Assembly (NCBI GenBank): GCA_025786725.1
Contig: JAHLTZ010000035.1
Location: 186,001-250,000 of the forward strand
DNA length: 64,000 nucleotides
Source: Syncephalis fuscata
Lineage: Eukaryota; Zoopagomycota; Zoopagomycetes; Zoopagales; Piptocephalidaceae
Direction of reading: 5' to 3'
Part shown: positions 1-11,625 of the stretch, piece by piece
How the letters are laid out: the number at the start of each line of letters is the position of its first letter
Position numbering within the stretch: position 1 is the stretch's first letter
Translations under genes and position numbers: made by a program
The notes under the pieces: model-generated
Databases searched by the model: none
Seen by the model: only the letters and a program-made list of their open reading frames with translations
What the model was told of the DNA's origin: nothing

Positions 1-75
1 GTATGCAATAATATTTGTGTTTTATATATTGTATTTATATTCAACTTTATGTATCTAATCATCGCCTATCTTTTA

Positions 76-1299
76 TTAAGCCAAAAACCGTCTGTTAAGA
101 AGAGTCGATCCAAATAGATTGTAGGCTGCGACTGTGGATGCTCCATCGCTATTGCTGCTTAATAATAAAGCTGAAACTCGCAAAAGCATATCCAATCGTT
201 TGGTAACTGAGCTTTTTTGCGGCTCAGTCATTGTTCCTCCGTATTTTTTAAGTCGAGATTCAATAGCTTTTGTAATAAATACGTTCAATCCTTGGCCAGC
301 TATGGCATTTACGTTCATAAAGCCGCTTTGAGACAAATCGTTAATTGTTGTGGAAATTTCTTCATTGTCAAGGTGACCGGATCCGACTACAAGAAGATTA
401 TTAGGAATTCCGGGATTTATAAACTTCATAGCGTTTATTTTTTGGCTTTCAGCTTGATTTAAGAAAACTGCCATGTCGTAGTCGATTATTGTTGCCGTCA
501 GTTTTTGTGTATTTGGAATTTGAGAAACCATAACATCTATTCAATCAATTAGCATACTGTGATTTGACAGCCAATTCACTTACTTTCACTGTGTAGATCT
601 TTATGCACGATACCAGCTTTGTGTAAATAAATGGCACCTATTGGTAGATGGTCAGTATTGATGATTTATAATGTTGCATGCTTACCCTTAAGTATTTCGG
701 GCACTATTTGAGTAAGCAGGTTAATTTTGTCAAAATAAGTTTTTCCTTCAAGAAACACATTTAGTTTAACGCCGGCAACAAAGTTATAAACAAAGCATTT
801 GATGCTGGCTTCAGGATTGAATGCGTATAATGGACGTTGTACATTTTCTCTGCCGACCGCATTTGAACCAATAAGCTCCTTTTCAGCTCGGCGTAAAGTC
901 TAGTATTTGTATTATTAGCTAATTATGCATAATAGCAATAATAATAATCTAGTCATACCTCAAATGCACCAAATTCGTTAACGCTTTCTCTAATACATTT
1001 CAAAAAACCATTGACGCCATTCCATTGAACTTTAGCAAAGCTTAGTTTTTCGTCTCCACTGAACCAGCTAATACCGGTTAGTCTATGTTGCGCAGCATTT
1101 GCGGGAATATTTAGATATAGGCGGCCCGCCGCATTTTCTTCTAAAGGATCTAATCATTTGGTTTAGCAATTAATATGACTGTATAGTGTAGTTGCAACTT
1201 ACCAGTTAAATCACCAAAAGCTGCACGGCTTGTTGATACGTTGGCAAGCACGACCATCAGCACAGCGGCGGCAATGTTAAATGAGCACAGTTTAACCAT
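76..1299 (-). CDS. secreted protein-kinase-like protein (338 aa, 5 exons)
   Basis: Joining exons 1299-1203, 1149-959, 899-686, 637-584 and 536-76 gives one uninterrupted 338-residue protein; all splice sites are GT-AG and phases agree. Residues 1 to about 26 (MVKLCSFNIAAAVLMVVLAN) form a signal peptide. The rest reads as a small kinase fold: a beta3-type Lys83 in GFLKC, Glu102/Glu104 in a likely helix C, a catalytic loop HKDLHSEN at 179-186 (Asp181, Asn186) and DYD at 204-206 where DFG is usual. No TM segment is visible after the signal peptide, so it should enter the secretory pathway. I do not recognise a named family. Whether it phosphorylates anything is unknown; the missing DFG glycine and a weak Gly loop leave pseudokinase possible. 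A decayed paralogue lies at about 36650-37760. Confidence 0.7.
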
Positions 1300-2454
1300 T
1301 TTGAATCCAGCAATTGGTTGTTGTTGTTGTTGTTGTAAGCGTAAAAATGTAATAAGCGTATTATAGCTTATGTTAGAGTATTCAAAAAAGTTGTGAGTTG
1401 ATAGTGTCTCTAAGCATCTAAATTTGCCAGCTATTTATATTGTGTAAATTACATATTCAAGACTATCTGCTAGTATAGATGAGCAAAGAACCACGTCGTT
1501 AAACTAAGGACTGTTTAAAATTAACCGGTAATATTTGAAACGATGTTATGTGTTTATTTAGAATGTTCCTATAACTTGGTAAAATCTGTTGGCTACATTA
1601 AAATAAGGCCAATACTACGGCTGTTTGTTTTGAATAATTTGAAAGGCCCATGGTGATTAGCATCAAATACAAACTACAGCCAAAACGACATAAAACGTTA
1701 TCAAACTCTATCACTTTGATATGGCTAAAATGGTAGCTTATGCTGTGCCAAATAGAATAGCATAGCCAGTGACAGCCATCTAGCATTTTGCCGTGGTATT
1801 GCTATTGCAGAAACATTTATGCACATGTATCTTAAAATTACGCTGCATAATTGAATATTGGATACTGACAACTTGGCTAGTGATGTCTATTTCATTGCAA
1901 CGTAGCATTGAAACACTGTATAAGGAATTTAGCCATGCAGATTGTTACCAAAACAACAGGTTATATTTTGATTGATGCCTTTGGTATTCTATAAAATAAC
2001 TATGCCGGTACATACTATGATGCTTTAAGCCTAAGTTGTAAAGAAAATTTTAAATTGATAGTACCCCTGTTTTACTGTACATCGATAAATTCTACGTTTA
2101 CCTCGTGACGCACCGTATCTAATTAGGTTTACGGAGAAGCATCTTGTATTGCACATTTTAAAACTTCGGTTGAGCCAAGAGTCCCGGTATTGAATTTCTA
2201 GATAGAACATCAGCTACTTTGCAAAATTCAGCCACCTACAGTATAACCATTAAAATTATTGGCTAAAATTGTATGAATTCTTTACCAAATTGAAAGCAGT
2301 AAAATAGGCATTAAACACTTATTTTTGAAAAAAGAATACATATGAGTTTACAAAACTGATAACTATATATTTGGTTTATTTTAAGCTAATCAATTTAATT
2401 GAAATATAAGAACTATTGTACTTTGACTCCCTATCTTTAAACTAAGGACAAAAA

Positions 2455-2745
2455 AATCCACAACTTTAATAAACCGTCAATCAGTTTTTACTACTAAGAA
2501 GCGTTATTTGTTGAAGCAGTGGCATATCAATTCTGTTTAAATTAATCAAAGTATTAATTAATCTGCACTATTTTTAATATCGAAATAAATATTAAATAGC
2601 ATTCTATGTTACTCGAAATAAAATATAATGACTAGATAAATGTGGGTCCATATTATTATTGTTGTACAGTATTTAAAGCATTATAATTTGATATTTAATG
2701 TCGCTCACCATCCAGTTCCATGTTTAGTAGAACAACAAATGTAGT
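2455..2745 (-). repeat. repeat A copy, inverted relative to 8330-8597
   Basis: Read on the minus strand, this segment has the landmarks of 8336-8597 in the same order: a GGATGGTGA-type block, a CAAATTATAATGC block, a TATTTCGATATT-like block, then AACTGATTGACGGTTTATTA. The match is imperfect, with several small indels, so it is an old copy. Confidence 0.6.
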
Positions 2746-2829
2746 TCAATCAAGTAAAGGATGTCAATTTTGGTCTAACGTTGAATCACATGAGTCTACT
2801 AATAAATTATTAGATCGGAGCTATTCTAT

Positions 2830-3072
2830 TTTGACTTTCATTTCTTTTATTTACTTATTTCGCCTTTTCTTTTCTTGATACTTTTAGACACAATTAAATA
2901 CTTATTTATTACTATAACATGTATAATATTGCATCTAATATTAATTAATTCATGTGTAATTATCAATACAATAATGTAATTAATTAGTTATTTTTATTAC
3001 TGCTTTAGTATATATATATTGTCATTTATTTAGTCAGATTGGTTATAGGAAAAGTGGCTGTTTAATAAATAA
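2830..3072 (+). repeat. repeat B copy, inverted relative to 13488-13735
   Basis: The block containing CATGTGTAATTATCAATACA followed by an ATAATGTAAT block and a CATTTATTTAGTCAGA block recurs on the opposite strand at 13488-13735 with the same spacing. By eye most positions agree over roughly 240 bases. No ORF or terminal inverted repeat was found. Confidence 0.6.
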
Positions 3073-3539
3073 CATTTATAATAACTATATTAATCCTGAT
3101 ATTACATCACAAATATGCGCAAATGCAATAGTAGAATATTAGAAAATAGAAGAAACCATTCAGATACAATAATCCATGTTGTACATAGATGCAACAACAA
3201 ATGCAGAATGACATAGAGTCGCATTCATATGGCTTCTATTAATATTCGATTAATTTTTCTACATATAGCCAACAACAACAATGATCGACCTCAAATGTTT
3301 CAATAAAATTAAATAGTATGTTACATTATTTATTTAAATGTTTAATATTGCTACTGATACAATTTTTGTTACATTTAATTATCTATGGAAAGGATAATAT
3401 TATCATATTAATATTTATTATGAATAATAATTTAAACACAAATCAATTATTTATATCATTACAATTGATTGCGTAAAAATATTTACTTTCCCAGGGGGAT
3501 TAAAGTAAATGTTCAATAAAAGCTGTTTATTACTAACTA

Positions 3540-6500
3540 TTAACGCTGGGCTGCTCGCACACTGCCGGCACCCATAAAGACACGAGCATTCTCTTGACCA
3601 GGCATCAAATAGGAAATATCATCCCATGGATGACGATATAGGCCTTGTTTAAGACGCTTTTGATCTAGGTAGTGGCCAATAAAGCCAATTGATCGACCTA
3701 GAACAAATAGACCATTGAGTGTACCAATACGTACATACTCATCGGCTTCCTCGCGTGTAAACGCACCGCAATGTCTAAGTATATCAACGAAAAGCACACC
3801 AATAGCACCGTCGACATTCAAAATAAGATTATCCTTCTTAGCAGTGGTAATTTGCTCAACAGCCAAAGCAAAGTCAAGAATAGGTGTGGCAGGGAAGTTA
3901 GCACGTGCAAAATCGCAAATAATCTTTACACGTAAATCTGGATTAGTGCGTGATTTAATCTTATGACCAATGCCTAGAATTAGTCGGTTCTGACGCCGCA
4001 TCGTATCGACAAATTGACGTGGTGTCATATTTTGATCGTAAGCACTTGAAAATTGATCAGCTGCACCGTCCAGTGCACCACCAAATCGATCGCCCTATTA
4101 GTACGATAAGTAATTAATATATAAATAACAGCGTTAACTTACAATAGTAAGTAGGCCAGCAACTAGCGACGATACTAAATCCTTGCCCGCACGTGCCGTA
4201 ACAATTGTGTTATGTGCACCAGATACAGCTGGACCGTGATCAGCCGTTAACATAAGTACCATCTCAATAAATCGGCAAGCATACGTTGGCAATAAGCGTT
4301 TAAACCACAGTAGACTAAGCACGCCGCCAATACCAATGTCTTGACGGAATACGTCGCTAATACGCATACCAGCGTATAGCAATTCTTCACCACGATCATC
4401 GCAAATGGTAGATACAAATGCGGCCGGTTTACGCACCAGTCCTAATTCCTGGGCCCAAGCATAGTCGATTGGAATCTTGGGTGGCTCTGGCTCCGGCTGT
4501 GGGATAATAACACTTTCGGCAATCAATCGTTGGTAAACAGTCGATAGAACAGTTGGCAAATCCTCAAATGTTGTTGGTACAATAACACCAGCTGATTTCA
4601 GTGCATTATTCTTTGCATCGGCCGTCTCTCTGTCAGAATTGGCCAAAGCACCTGCATGTCCAAATTGCACTTCAGTCTGGAACATCTTGGCACAAGTACC
4701 AATACACCATGCAATTACTGGTTTGGTGATTTGGCCAGAGCGTACTGCTTCAGCCACGCGGTACTCCTCATCACCACCTACTTCGCCCAGCAATAACATC
4801 ATTTTACATTTTGGATCTTGTTCATACCGAAGTAGATGATCAATAAAAGTCGATCCTGGGTATCTATCACCACCAATAGCCACGCCTTCGTAGACACCAT
4901 CGGTAGCTCTTGATAGAATATTATTCAACTCATTCGACATACCACCTGATTTGGAAACATAACCTACGGAGCCTGGCCGGTATAATTTTGATGCGACAAT
5001 ATTATCCATCATACCACCAGTATTACCAATCTTAAAGCAGCCTGGTTTAATGCCACCCACAGTTGCTGGGCCAATCATTAGCACACCTCGCTGCTGTGCT
5101 ACCGTTAATAGTTCGCGGGTATGTCGCTCAGGTACACCTTCAGCAATAATCGCCACAGATCGTACTTGTGGAAGGCCTTGCTCGTTATTGATCGCCAGTA
5201 TTTCAAGTGTACTTGCACGAACACTACGGCACGACGCAAAGTTGACGACAGTGTCGGCATCTGGATGCTTTTCAAACGCCTCCTTCACTGCCTTGTAAAC
5301 AGGAATGAGTGTTTCTTGAGTGCCCCAGTAGAACTTTTGCATATGACCAGATCCAAATGGATATACCATACAAGCAACTGATGGAATCGACCGATCACAA
5401 ATAAAATCAAAATCAAGCATGCCTTGTACAGCACGTGGCTGCATACCATATACAACAGCCCGAGTTGAAGAAGAGAAGGGCGAAATGGTCGATTCGGTAT
5501 TATCATCGGTAGCTGTTGTAGTGGCATTTGTCGCTGTTGCATTGGCATCGCCATCTTGCACGGAAAAATGAGCGATTTCCCTTGGTTGTTCACTTAGAAC
5601 TGAAGGATCAACAAAGGCTGGTGAACTTGCCCGTGGTGTCATGCTGTCCAATGGCGTGCCAGTTTGCGAATTGGCCGCAAGAAGATTGATTGGAGTCGGA
5701 CGTAGTAAAGGAGCTGATTGAGGCTTTAATGCCATTGGTACAATAGCCGTAATATGCGTCTCTGGTCCATAGACACGAATCTCAATACCTAGCTCTTTAC
5801 CTAGTTGACGCATTGCTCGTAATCCTTCTTGGTAGTTGGGGCCGGCTCTTCTAACGAATACGCGTACTTTGTGCGTAATCAATCGATGCTGATATTCGGT
5901 CAGCGCACGTACAATGCCTTTAAATGTACTGGCCACATTTGTGAAATTGGCAATACCGCCACCAATGAATAGAATTTTGCCTTCTTCGCGTTGTGTATCA
6001 TCTCGTGTCATCAGATCGAGCAGTGTTTTGGCGTAGTCGTATGTCTGCGTCTCTGAGGGCGCACCACTGTATTCACCATAGTTTGCTAGCTCATCGGCAA
6101 AGCCAAGAGCGGCGATAGCATCTGAATACACAACACTGGCGCCGCCACCGGCTACCATAGTCCAGATACGCCCTTTGCGATTAAGGACGGTTAGTTTAAG
6201 CGAAGCGCCTGTTTTGGCATCCAATTCGGCAATGTATGCTTCTTCGCGCGTTAATTCACGGCCAAATGGTGCAGGGAAAACCATGGGTGCACCATCATCA
6301 AGTGATACACCGGCTGTGGAGGTTGCCGGTAATAATGTATCTTTGCGTGCTGTGCTCCATTTGGGACCGGCTTCAAATTCGGCCGTTTGGTCAAGCTTTG
6401 CAGCCATATCAAGAAAATAGACACCCAATTCACCGCTGGACGGTGAAGTTGTCACAACGAGTGGATTGATTTCAAGATAGGCAAAGTGTAAATCGACATA

Positions 6501-7171
6501 GACAGCATAGGCACGCTCAATAAAGGCGACAAGAGCAGCTTTTGCCTTCTCTGATGCAATATCTTTTAGTAAATTTGTTTGGATTGTATCAGCTTCAGGC
6601 AATTTCTTTCCAACAGGAATATCGAGTGTAAGTGCTTTTGCATCAACGTCGCCAACATCAACACCACCGGCGTGCGTAAATAGAATGCGATCGCCCTGGC
6701 GTGTCGACTGGATACAAATGTAGTGTTCTTCTTCGGAAGCATGAGGCACAAATGGCTCAACGATAAAGGTACGCAAGATACCGGTAACGCCATCGACCGT
6801 GACCGACTGGCCGGCTCGCTCCTCAATCCACGCTCGCACAGCCGACCACTCAGCGTTTAGCAGTAGAAGACCACCTTTACCGCGTCGTTTAATCAACTGG
6901 TCCGGCTTAGCTACAAGTCGTTCTGTACGTAGCCAAGCATAGCGGGATTCTAGGTCGTCGAGCTGCTGCTGAAGTACAGCTTCGTTGACTTGCAATATAT
7001 CTGGCTGGTCGGCCGACACTGAATCAATTCGACCTGAACCTGGGCCACACGTACCGGCGGCAACAAGTGGGCAGGACATGGAACAGCAGCCACAGCAGCC
7101 GACGGTGCCGTTAACAAATGATGAAAGAGCAGAAGCTTTCCGTCGAACTCGCGAATAGCTTTGGTAGACAT
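3540..7171 (-). CDS. ATP-citrate lyase, fused single-chain form
   Basis: This enzyme makes cytosolic acetyl-CoA and oxaloacetate from citrate, CoA and ATP. The chain has the full animal-type order: an ATP-grasp/citryl-CoA synthetase part ([46 protein letters not shown]), a Ser/Thr/Asn-rich linker, the CoA-ligase part with the phosphohistidine motif FGHAGA, and a citrate-synthase-like C-terminus ([28 protein letters not shown]). An intron at 4095-4142 joins the two long open stretches. The conserved N-terminus [16 protein letters not shown] begins at 7171 but sits in a different frame from the rest. The frame changes by one base around 7075-7110 with no good intron there, so a missing base is likely. 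Length (about 1,160 aa) fits the fused family. The split form usual in Ascomycota is absent. Confidence 0.95.
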
Positions 7172-8594
7172 TTCTGTTACTGTTGTTTAGTATAAGTTGG
7201 TTGGCTATAGAAGGTATATGAAATTTGAATAAAAACAGTAAAGCTTAAGTTTCAAAGCAACGAAGATAGTATTAGCGTTTGTCGGAGTAATGAGTACAGC
7301 TACACGGCAAAACGCTTAGTATCAGTAGCAGCAATAGAAGTAATAATAGCAATAGGTATAGTAGCAATAATATACGTGTGTACTAGTTGTGTGTGTGTGC
7401 GTGTGCGTGTGTTTATGTGCCTGTGAATATGTGTGTACTGCATGTGTTAGTGCAAGTCGATGTAGACATACGCAGATTGTCAAGGTTTATATGTCATGCA
7501 GCTCAGGTATACACGCGTCATATCTTTATCTCTATCCACAGCCATTGGGGCAGTATAGTTGGTCCAATAAGAGCTAAGGGATTTAATCGGATGATACGGC
7601 AACATAGTATCCCGATAAATTCGGTCTATTTTTTGCTCTTATCGCCAAACTATTACTGATGATCAGTCATCAGTATTAGATGCTACCAAATTAGTGCTAT
7701 CAAACTGATGTTAAATCTCGTTTATTTGTTGGATATTTGAAGCACGCTTATTATTTAATCTGTAGAAGGTAAAGCATGGACCACATGTACATGTAACTAT
7801 TTGTTCTGGCGAAAAGGTTGCACCATTTAGCAGTAACCGATGGCATAGTACAAGCTCATCCGTATGCACCAATCCCCAATAAGCATTACTGCGTCATTTA
7901 CTACGATGGAGCCATTGTACTTTGATCCACCTATTTTGAGTTCCCAAAGCAAATTTATTTTAATTAAAGTCGTGCCGTTATGCACAATATAATTATATTG
8001 CTTTTTATTAAAATATTATTAATAGATTGATTTAAATTAATAGCGTAACATACTCTTAATTTTTTTGAAACATTGAAGCTGATCATTGTTGTTGTTGTCG
8101 CTGGCTATGTGTAGAAAGATTGCTTGAATATTAACATACAGGGTTGTTGCGCTAACATATACATGGTATGTATCATTTCATTTTAACTTTTAATTTCAAT
8201 ACTTGTTAATTGAGTTAAATAAACTGCATTATGTATAAAATATTGTGTGTCATTTAGCATTATTATACAATTGAATTGAATTTATTAACCATTTAGTATG
8301 ATTTGGTAATCAAATAACTATTTTAATACTATTTAATCTATTGAACATGATGATGGATGGTGAATGACATCAATTATCAAATTATAATGCATTGGATACT
8401 TTACAGCAACAATAATACGAATTAACATTTATTTATTATATTATATTATAAGTAACATGAAATACTATTTAATATCTATTTCGATGTTGAAAATAGTGCG
8501 GATTAATTAAGACTCTGATTAATTTAAACAGAGTTGATATGACGCTGCTTCAACAAATAACGGTTCTCAGTAGTAAAAACTGATCGACGGTTTA
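7172..8594. other. spacer upstream of ATP-citrate lyase
   Basis: No coding exon is supported. A GT/GC dinucleotide-rich tract lies at about 7386-7420. An imperfect palindrome is seen near 7660 (CTGATGATCAGTCATCAG). The region near 8286-8597 is repeat A. The rest is A+T-rich and probably holds the ATP-citrate lyase promoter. Confidence 0.5.
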
Positions 8595-8597
8595 TTA
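8286..8597 (+). repeat. repeat A copy reaching a gene's stop codon
   Basis: The segment shares with 19645-19850, 25850-26040 and 41530-41745 (minus) the landmark TATTGAACATGATGATGGAT followed by a GGTGAATGACATCA block. Its right half matches 2455-2650 inverted. Similarity stops at about 8597, at the TAA of the sphingomyelinase-like gene, so the repeat supplies that gene's whole 3' flank. Confidence 0.65.
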
Positions 8598-10105
8598 TTC
8601 GAGTAGAGTGCTAACGCCATAGTGATCTAATATAACATATTACGTTAATGCTTTAAATGAAAAATAAAAGAATTACCTGAAAGTTGAATTACTGGCAAAG
8701 CCTTTTTGCTTTGATCAACAAAAAAGTGCTCAACCTTGGTATTACTTGTTTTTAGTTGTTTGGCTGATGTGCTGTTATATTGGCCACGTTGGATTGATAA
8801 TATAAAGTCAAGACGCTGGCGAGAACTAAGAGAAGTTTTATCGGTAAGTTGGGTCTCCATTGGAACTGGCTTTCCTGAGGCATCAGATTCGACAGTGCCA
8901 TCTGGATATCGTTTCACATCGGCAAATGTTTCAGGGTGCATTTTTCTTGCTTGTAAGAGCAAATCATTGACGACGACTTTCTCAGTCGATGTATAGATTT
9001 GACCCGGCTGACTAATACCGATTGTTTTGGCATCAACGCCATCGCCGCGAATAATCGACATAGCTAAACCATACTCTTGGCTGCTTTCTCCTCTATCGGC
9101 GGCCTTGCTATCAAATGGCCTGCCATTAATATTAAGATCGCCGGCAAAAATAGTTGCATCGCTAGCAGTTTCATTGCGTAATTGCTCGTCCATAAAGCGA
9201 CGCATGTCGTAAAGTTGCTTCATACGTACTTTAACTGATGAATCAGTCATTGGGTAATCCATAGAATAGGATGCCTGTAAATGTGTCGTAAATATATGAA
9301 GATTCTTGCCACCAACATCGAGTTTGGCGTAAATAACACCTTTGGCTGCAAACCAATCACTATCGATACCACGATCAAATGTCAATACGGCACTGCGCAC
9401 AATGGGGAATCGACTTATTAATACAAGACCGCCATCAATACGTAGTCCAAATCCAGAGTGTCGTGGAGATGACACTGAATACGCATATCCATTAGTGTAA
9501 GCTGCCTTGATGAGCTCAGTACGTCTTTCGGAACCAAAGGCAAACATTTCTTGAAAAGCGATAATGTCAAACTGGCTTAGTTCGTTTTCAATAAAATAGG
9601 CAAGTCGTTCAGTTTTATAGTCGTTGCCATTGGAATTGATGCCAGGTGGTCGCATAAAGAAATTGTATTGAGCAAGGCGCACTTGGCCGGGATGGAATGG
9701 CGCAGTCGGGGCAAACGACGGCTCAGCCGTAATGTGCTTTGCCTGAGCATCTTCTGCTGGAGTAAAACCGCCAATGTGGCCAGAATCTGTCGGCCAAGTA
9801 ATATCTGGCTTGTTGGTCGATTTTGTCACTTGCTTATCCGCTTCGATGGGCGTGTAAGGAAAGTGTGGCACTGACGTGCTGACAATAAACGGTAGGACGG
9901 CAAGTAGGCCACATAGAATAAATATAGCTGACGGAAACAACCCGTAACGCTTGCTGCACCGTCGAACTAATGACATTGGAAAAGACGTAATAATGGTTAA
10001 ACAATAGAAAGCTGTAATGGCTAGACAACAGGCACGACAGTATGGCAAGTATGTAGAAATACTCGTAATTGGATGCAGGGAAACAGGTAAGGCCCGTGAT
10101 AACAT
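8595..10105 (-). CDS. neutral-sphingomyelinase-like phosphodiesterase (EEP/DNase I fold)
   Basis: This is a metal-dependent phosphodiesterase of the endonuclease/exonuclease/phosphatase superfamily, closest in feel to neutral sphingomyelinases. Motifs in order: AQYNFFM, FQEMFAFG (metal-binding Glu), THLQAS, GDLNINGRP, RLDFILS and, on the last exon, the catalytic SDHYGV. The last motif appears only if an intron (8627-8676, GTAATT...TTAG) is removed; reading straight through gives a false C-terminus at 8645. After splicing the protein ends DHYGVSTLLE. A hydrophobic stretch (YGLFPSAIFILCGLLAVLPF) near the N-terminus could be a membrane anchor or signal. The start is uncertain: the Met beginning MSLVRRCSKR is as good as the upstream one at 10105. 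The substrate (sphingolipid versus other phosphodiester) is inferred. Confidence 0.8.
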
Positions 10106-10329
10106 TGGCTACTCGTCGCCTTTTTGTGCTATCTTGAGGTCAAGAGCACACTCTATATTTGTATTTACGTGTTACCATGGCACATTTCGCCTTGATATTG
10201 GATGCAATTAAATCAGGCATAGATTTCTTTAATGGTACATGGCTAATTTATTAATAACTGGTTGATTAAAAATTGTATTAGTGTGTTTATTACTAAGTGG
10301 CAGGCAACAGATTTATGACTAACTGCATC

Positions 10330-11088
10330 TTAGGCAGAGGCAACGGCGTGTACTGGTCGACGTTGAATATACTGCCAACGCTGGTCATGGTCACATCTTT
10401 CCATTATTGCACTCAAAAATGAGAAATTGTTGGCCATGGCAATATCGTCGTGATATGATCGTCCTGAACGCAAACAATCGTAATTGTTATTATCAGAGTC
10501 GTCGCTTTCGGCGGATATTAATTTGGATTCCCCATGGGTTTTATCGGTTGGCTGATAAAATCGAAACAGCTGTGAATGTATCGGCTCACCATCCGTACTA
10601 AATTCACATTCATCCGTCATAATTGTTCGCTCTTTACTGCGAAATGTTAAACATAGTCCATTTTGTAGATTGCGTATTTGCACATATGGTGAATCGGATA
10701 CATTTGATTCGTCTCGTTTTTTCAATATGTCGACTGAGTGGCCAATAATAGTAAGACTGTTAAGAGGAATAACACGCCATAAACTTCGTAGGTCATCGTC
10801 ACGACCACGATTTGAACATGTAGTAAAAACTACATTGCGATGAAAAACAGTTGGGAGAGATAAGCAAAAACCAGTATCCGCATTTAGTTTTAATAGCTCT
10901 GCTCCTTGTATATTTGGCTTTTGAAATCCTAATTTTGAAAGACTGCTAACTGCATTATTAATGTCTACAGGAAGTGCATTTGAATAGAAACTAAAAGCAT
11001 TGGCCAACAATACCAAAAATAGTAGCAGACAGGACTGCTGAAAAATGATTGAACGTTGTTTTGGCAGACATATACATCTATGGTCCAT
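10330..11088 (-). CDS. secreted beta-trefoil (ricin-B-lectin-like) protein, 252 aa
   Basis: A single-exon gene. A signal peptide or anchor is visible at residues 16-38 (QQSCLLLFLVLLANAF region). The mature part has three spaced aromatic repeats, LWRVIP, LFRFYQ and QRWQYI, each preceded by a GxCL-type segment (GFCLSL, GLCLTF, YDCLRS) and later cysteines. This periodicity is that of beta-trefoil carbohydrate-binding domains with QxW-like motifs. No enzyme domain is attached. A role in binding host or wall glycans is an inference; a divergent non-lectin trefoil is equally possible. Confidence 0.55.
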   Translation of the reverse strand: MDHRCICLPKQRSIIFQQSCLLLFLVLLANAFSFYSNALPVDINNAVSSLSKLGFQKPNIQGAELLKLNADTGFCLSLPTVFHRNVVFTTCSNRGRDDDLRSLWRVIPLNSLTIIGHSVDILKKRDESNVSDSPYVQIRNLQNGLCLTFRSKERTIMTDECEFSTDGEPIHSQLFRFYQPTDKTHGESKLISAESDDSDNNNYDCLRSGRSYHDDIAMANNFSFLSAIMERCDHDQRWQYIQRRPVHAVASA

Positions 11089-11625
11089 GATTGCAATAAA
11101 TATATAGGACTGTTTTTAATGAAATAACGTATTTAATTATGAAAAGTGCAATTTATGAGCATCAAGATAACTTAAATAAATCACTGTATTCATGGAAACA
11201 CAACATCAACAACAGCGACCGTAAAAACAGCAGCATTTGGTTACGAGGGAGTGCACTTTAGCTTGCTAGTTCGTTTTAGTTACTATGTTTTATTAATGCA
11301 AAAACTACAAGAAACCGATAAAATGCCAAAATATATACGTGATATTTATCGTGTTCTATACTGCTTGGTTACATAATGTATCTGATAATACTATTATTGT
11401 TGTCATTAAGCACAGTAATTTCACGAATACATGCCTTGTATTACAGTAGATCGGTACTATACATAAGCGTTTTATTATTATATTTATACAAACACTAAAT
11501 CAAATAATAATAAAATTGCTGCTAAAATATAGAATCAGCGAGTATCTCTTGTAGCTAACATACTTGACATAAAGCCAGCATCGTGAGTTGACGACCGGTC
11601 CAACAAAGCTGTTGCTTACACAATA
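11089..11625. other. spacer, nothing recognised
   Basis: A+T-rich sequence between the trefoil gene's start and the seven-helix gene's stop. It must contain the trefoil gene's promoter. No exon or RNA gene is seen. Confidence 0.5.

Larger units (their letters stand above)
1300..3539. other. gene-poor A+T-rich spacer with dispersed repeats
   Basis: I see no convincing coding exon here. The stretch from about 2455 to 2745 is the inverted counterpart of 8330-8597 (repeat A), and 2830-3072 is the inverted counterpart of 13488-13735 (repeat B). The short open frames near 1600-1975 lack neighbours, splice context and recognisable composition. Confidence 0.6.

Noticed and set aside
3540-7171. Possibility that ATP-citrate lyase is split into two genes at 4029-4134
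   Set aside because: A clean GT-AG intron (4095-4142) joins the parts in phase, restoring a [11 protein letters not shown]-type conserved segment.
7386-7659. 90-codon frame over the GT-rich tract
   Set aside because: Low-complexity dinucleotide repeat read as codons, with no coding character.
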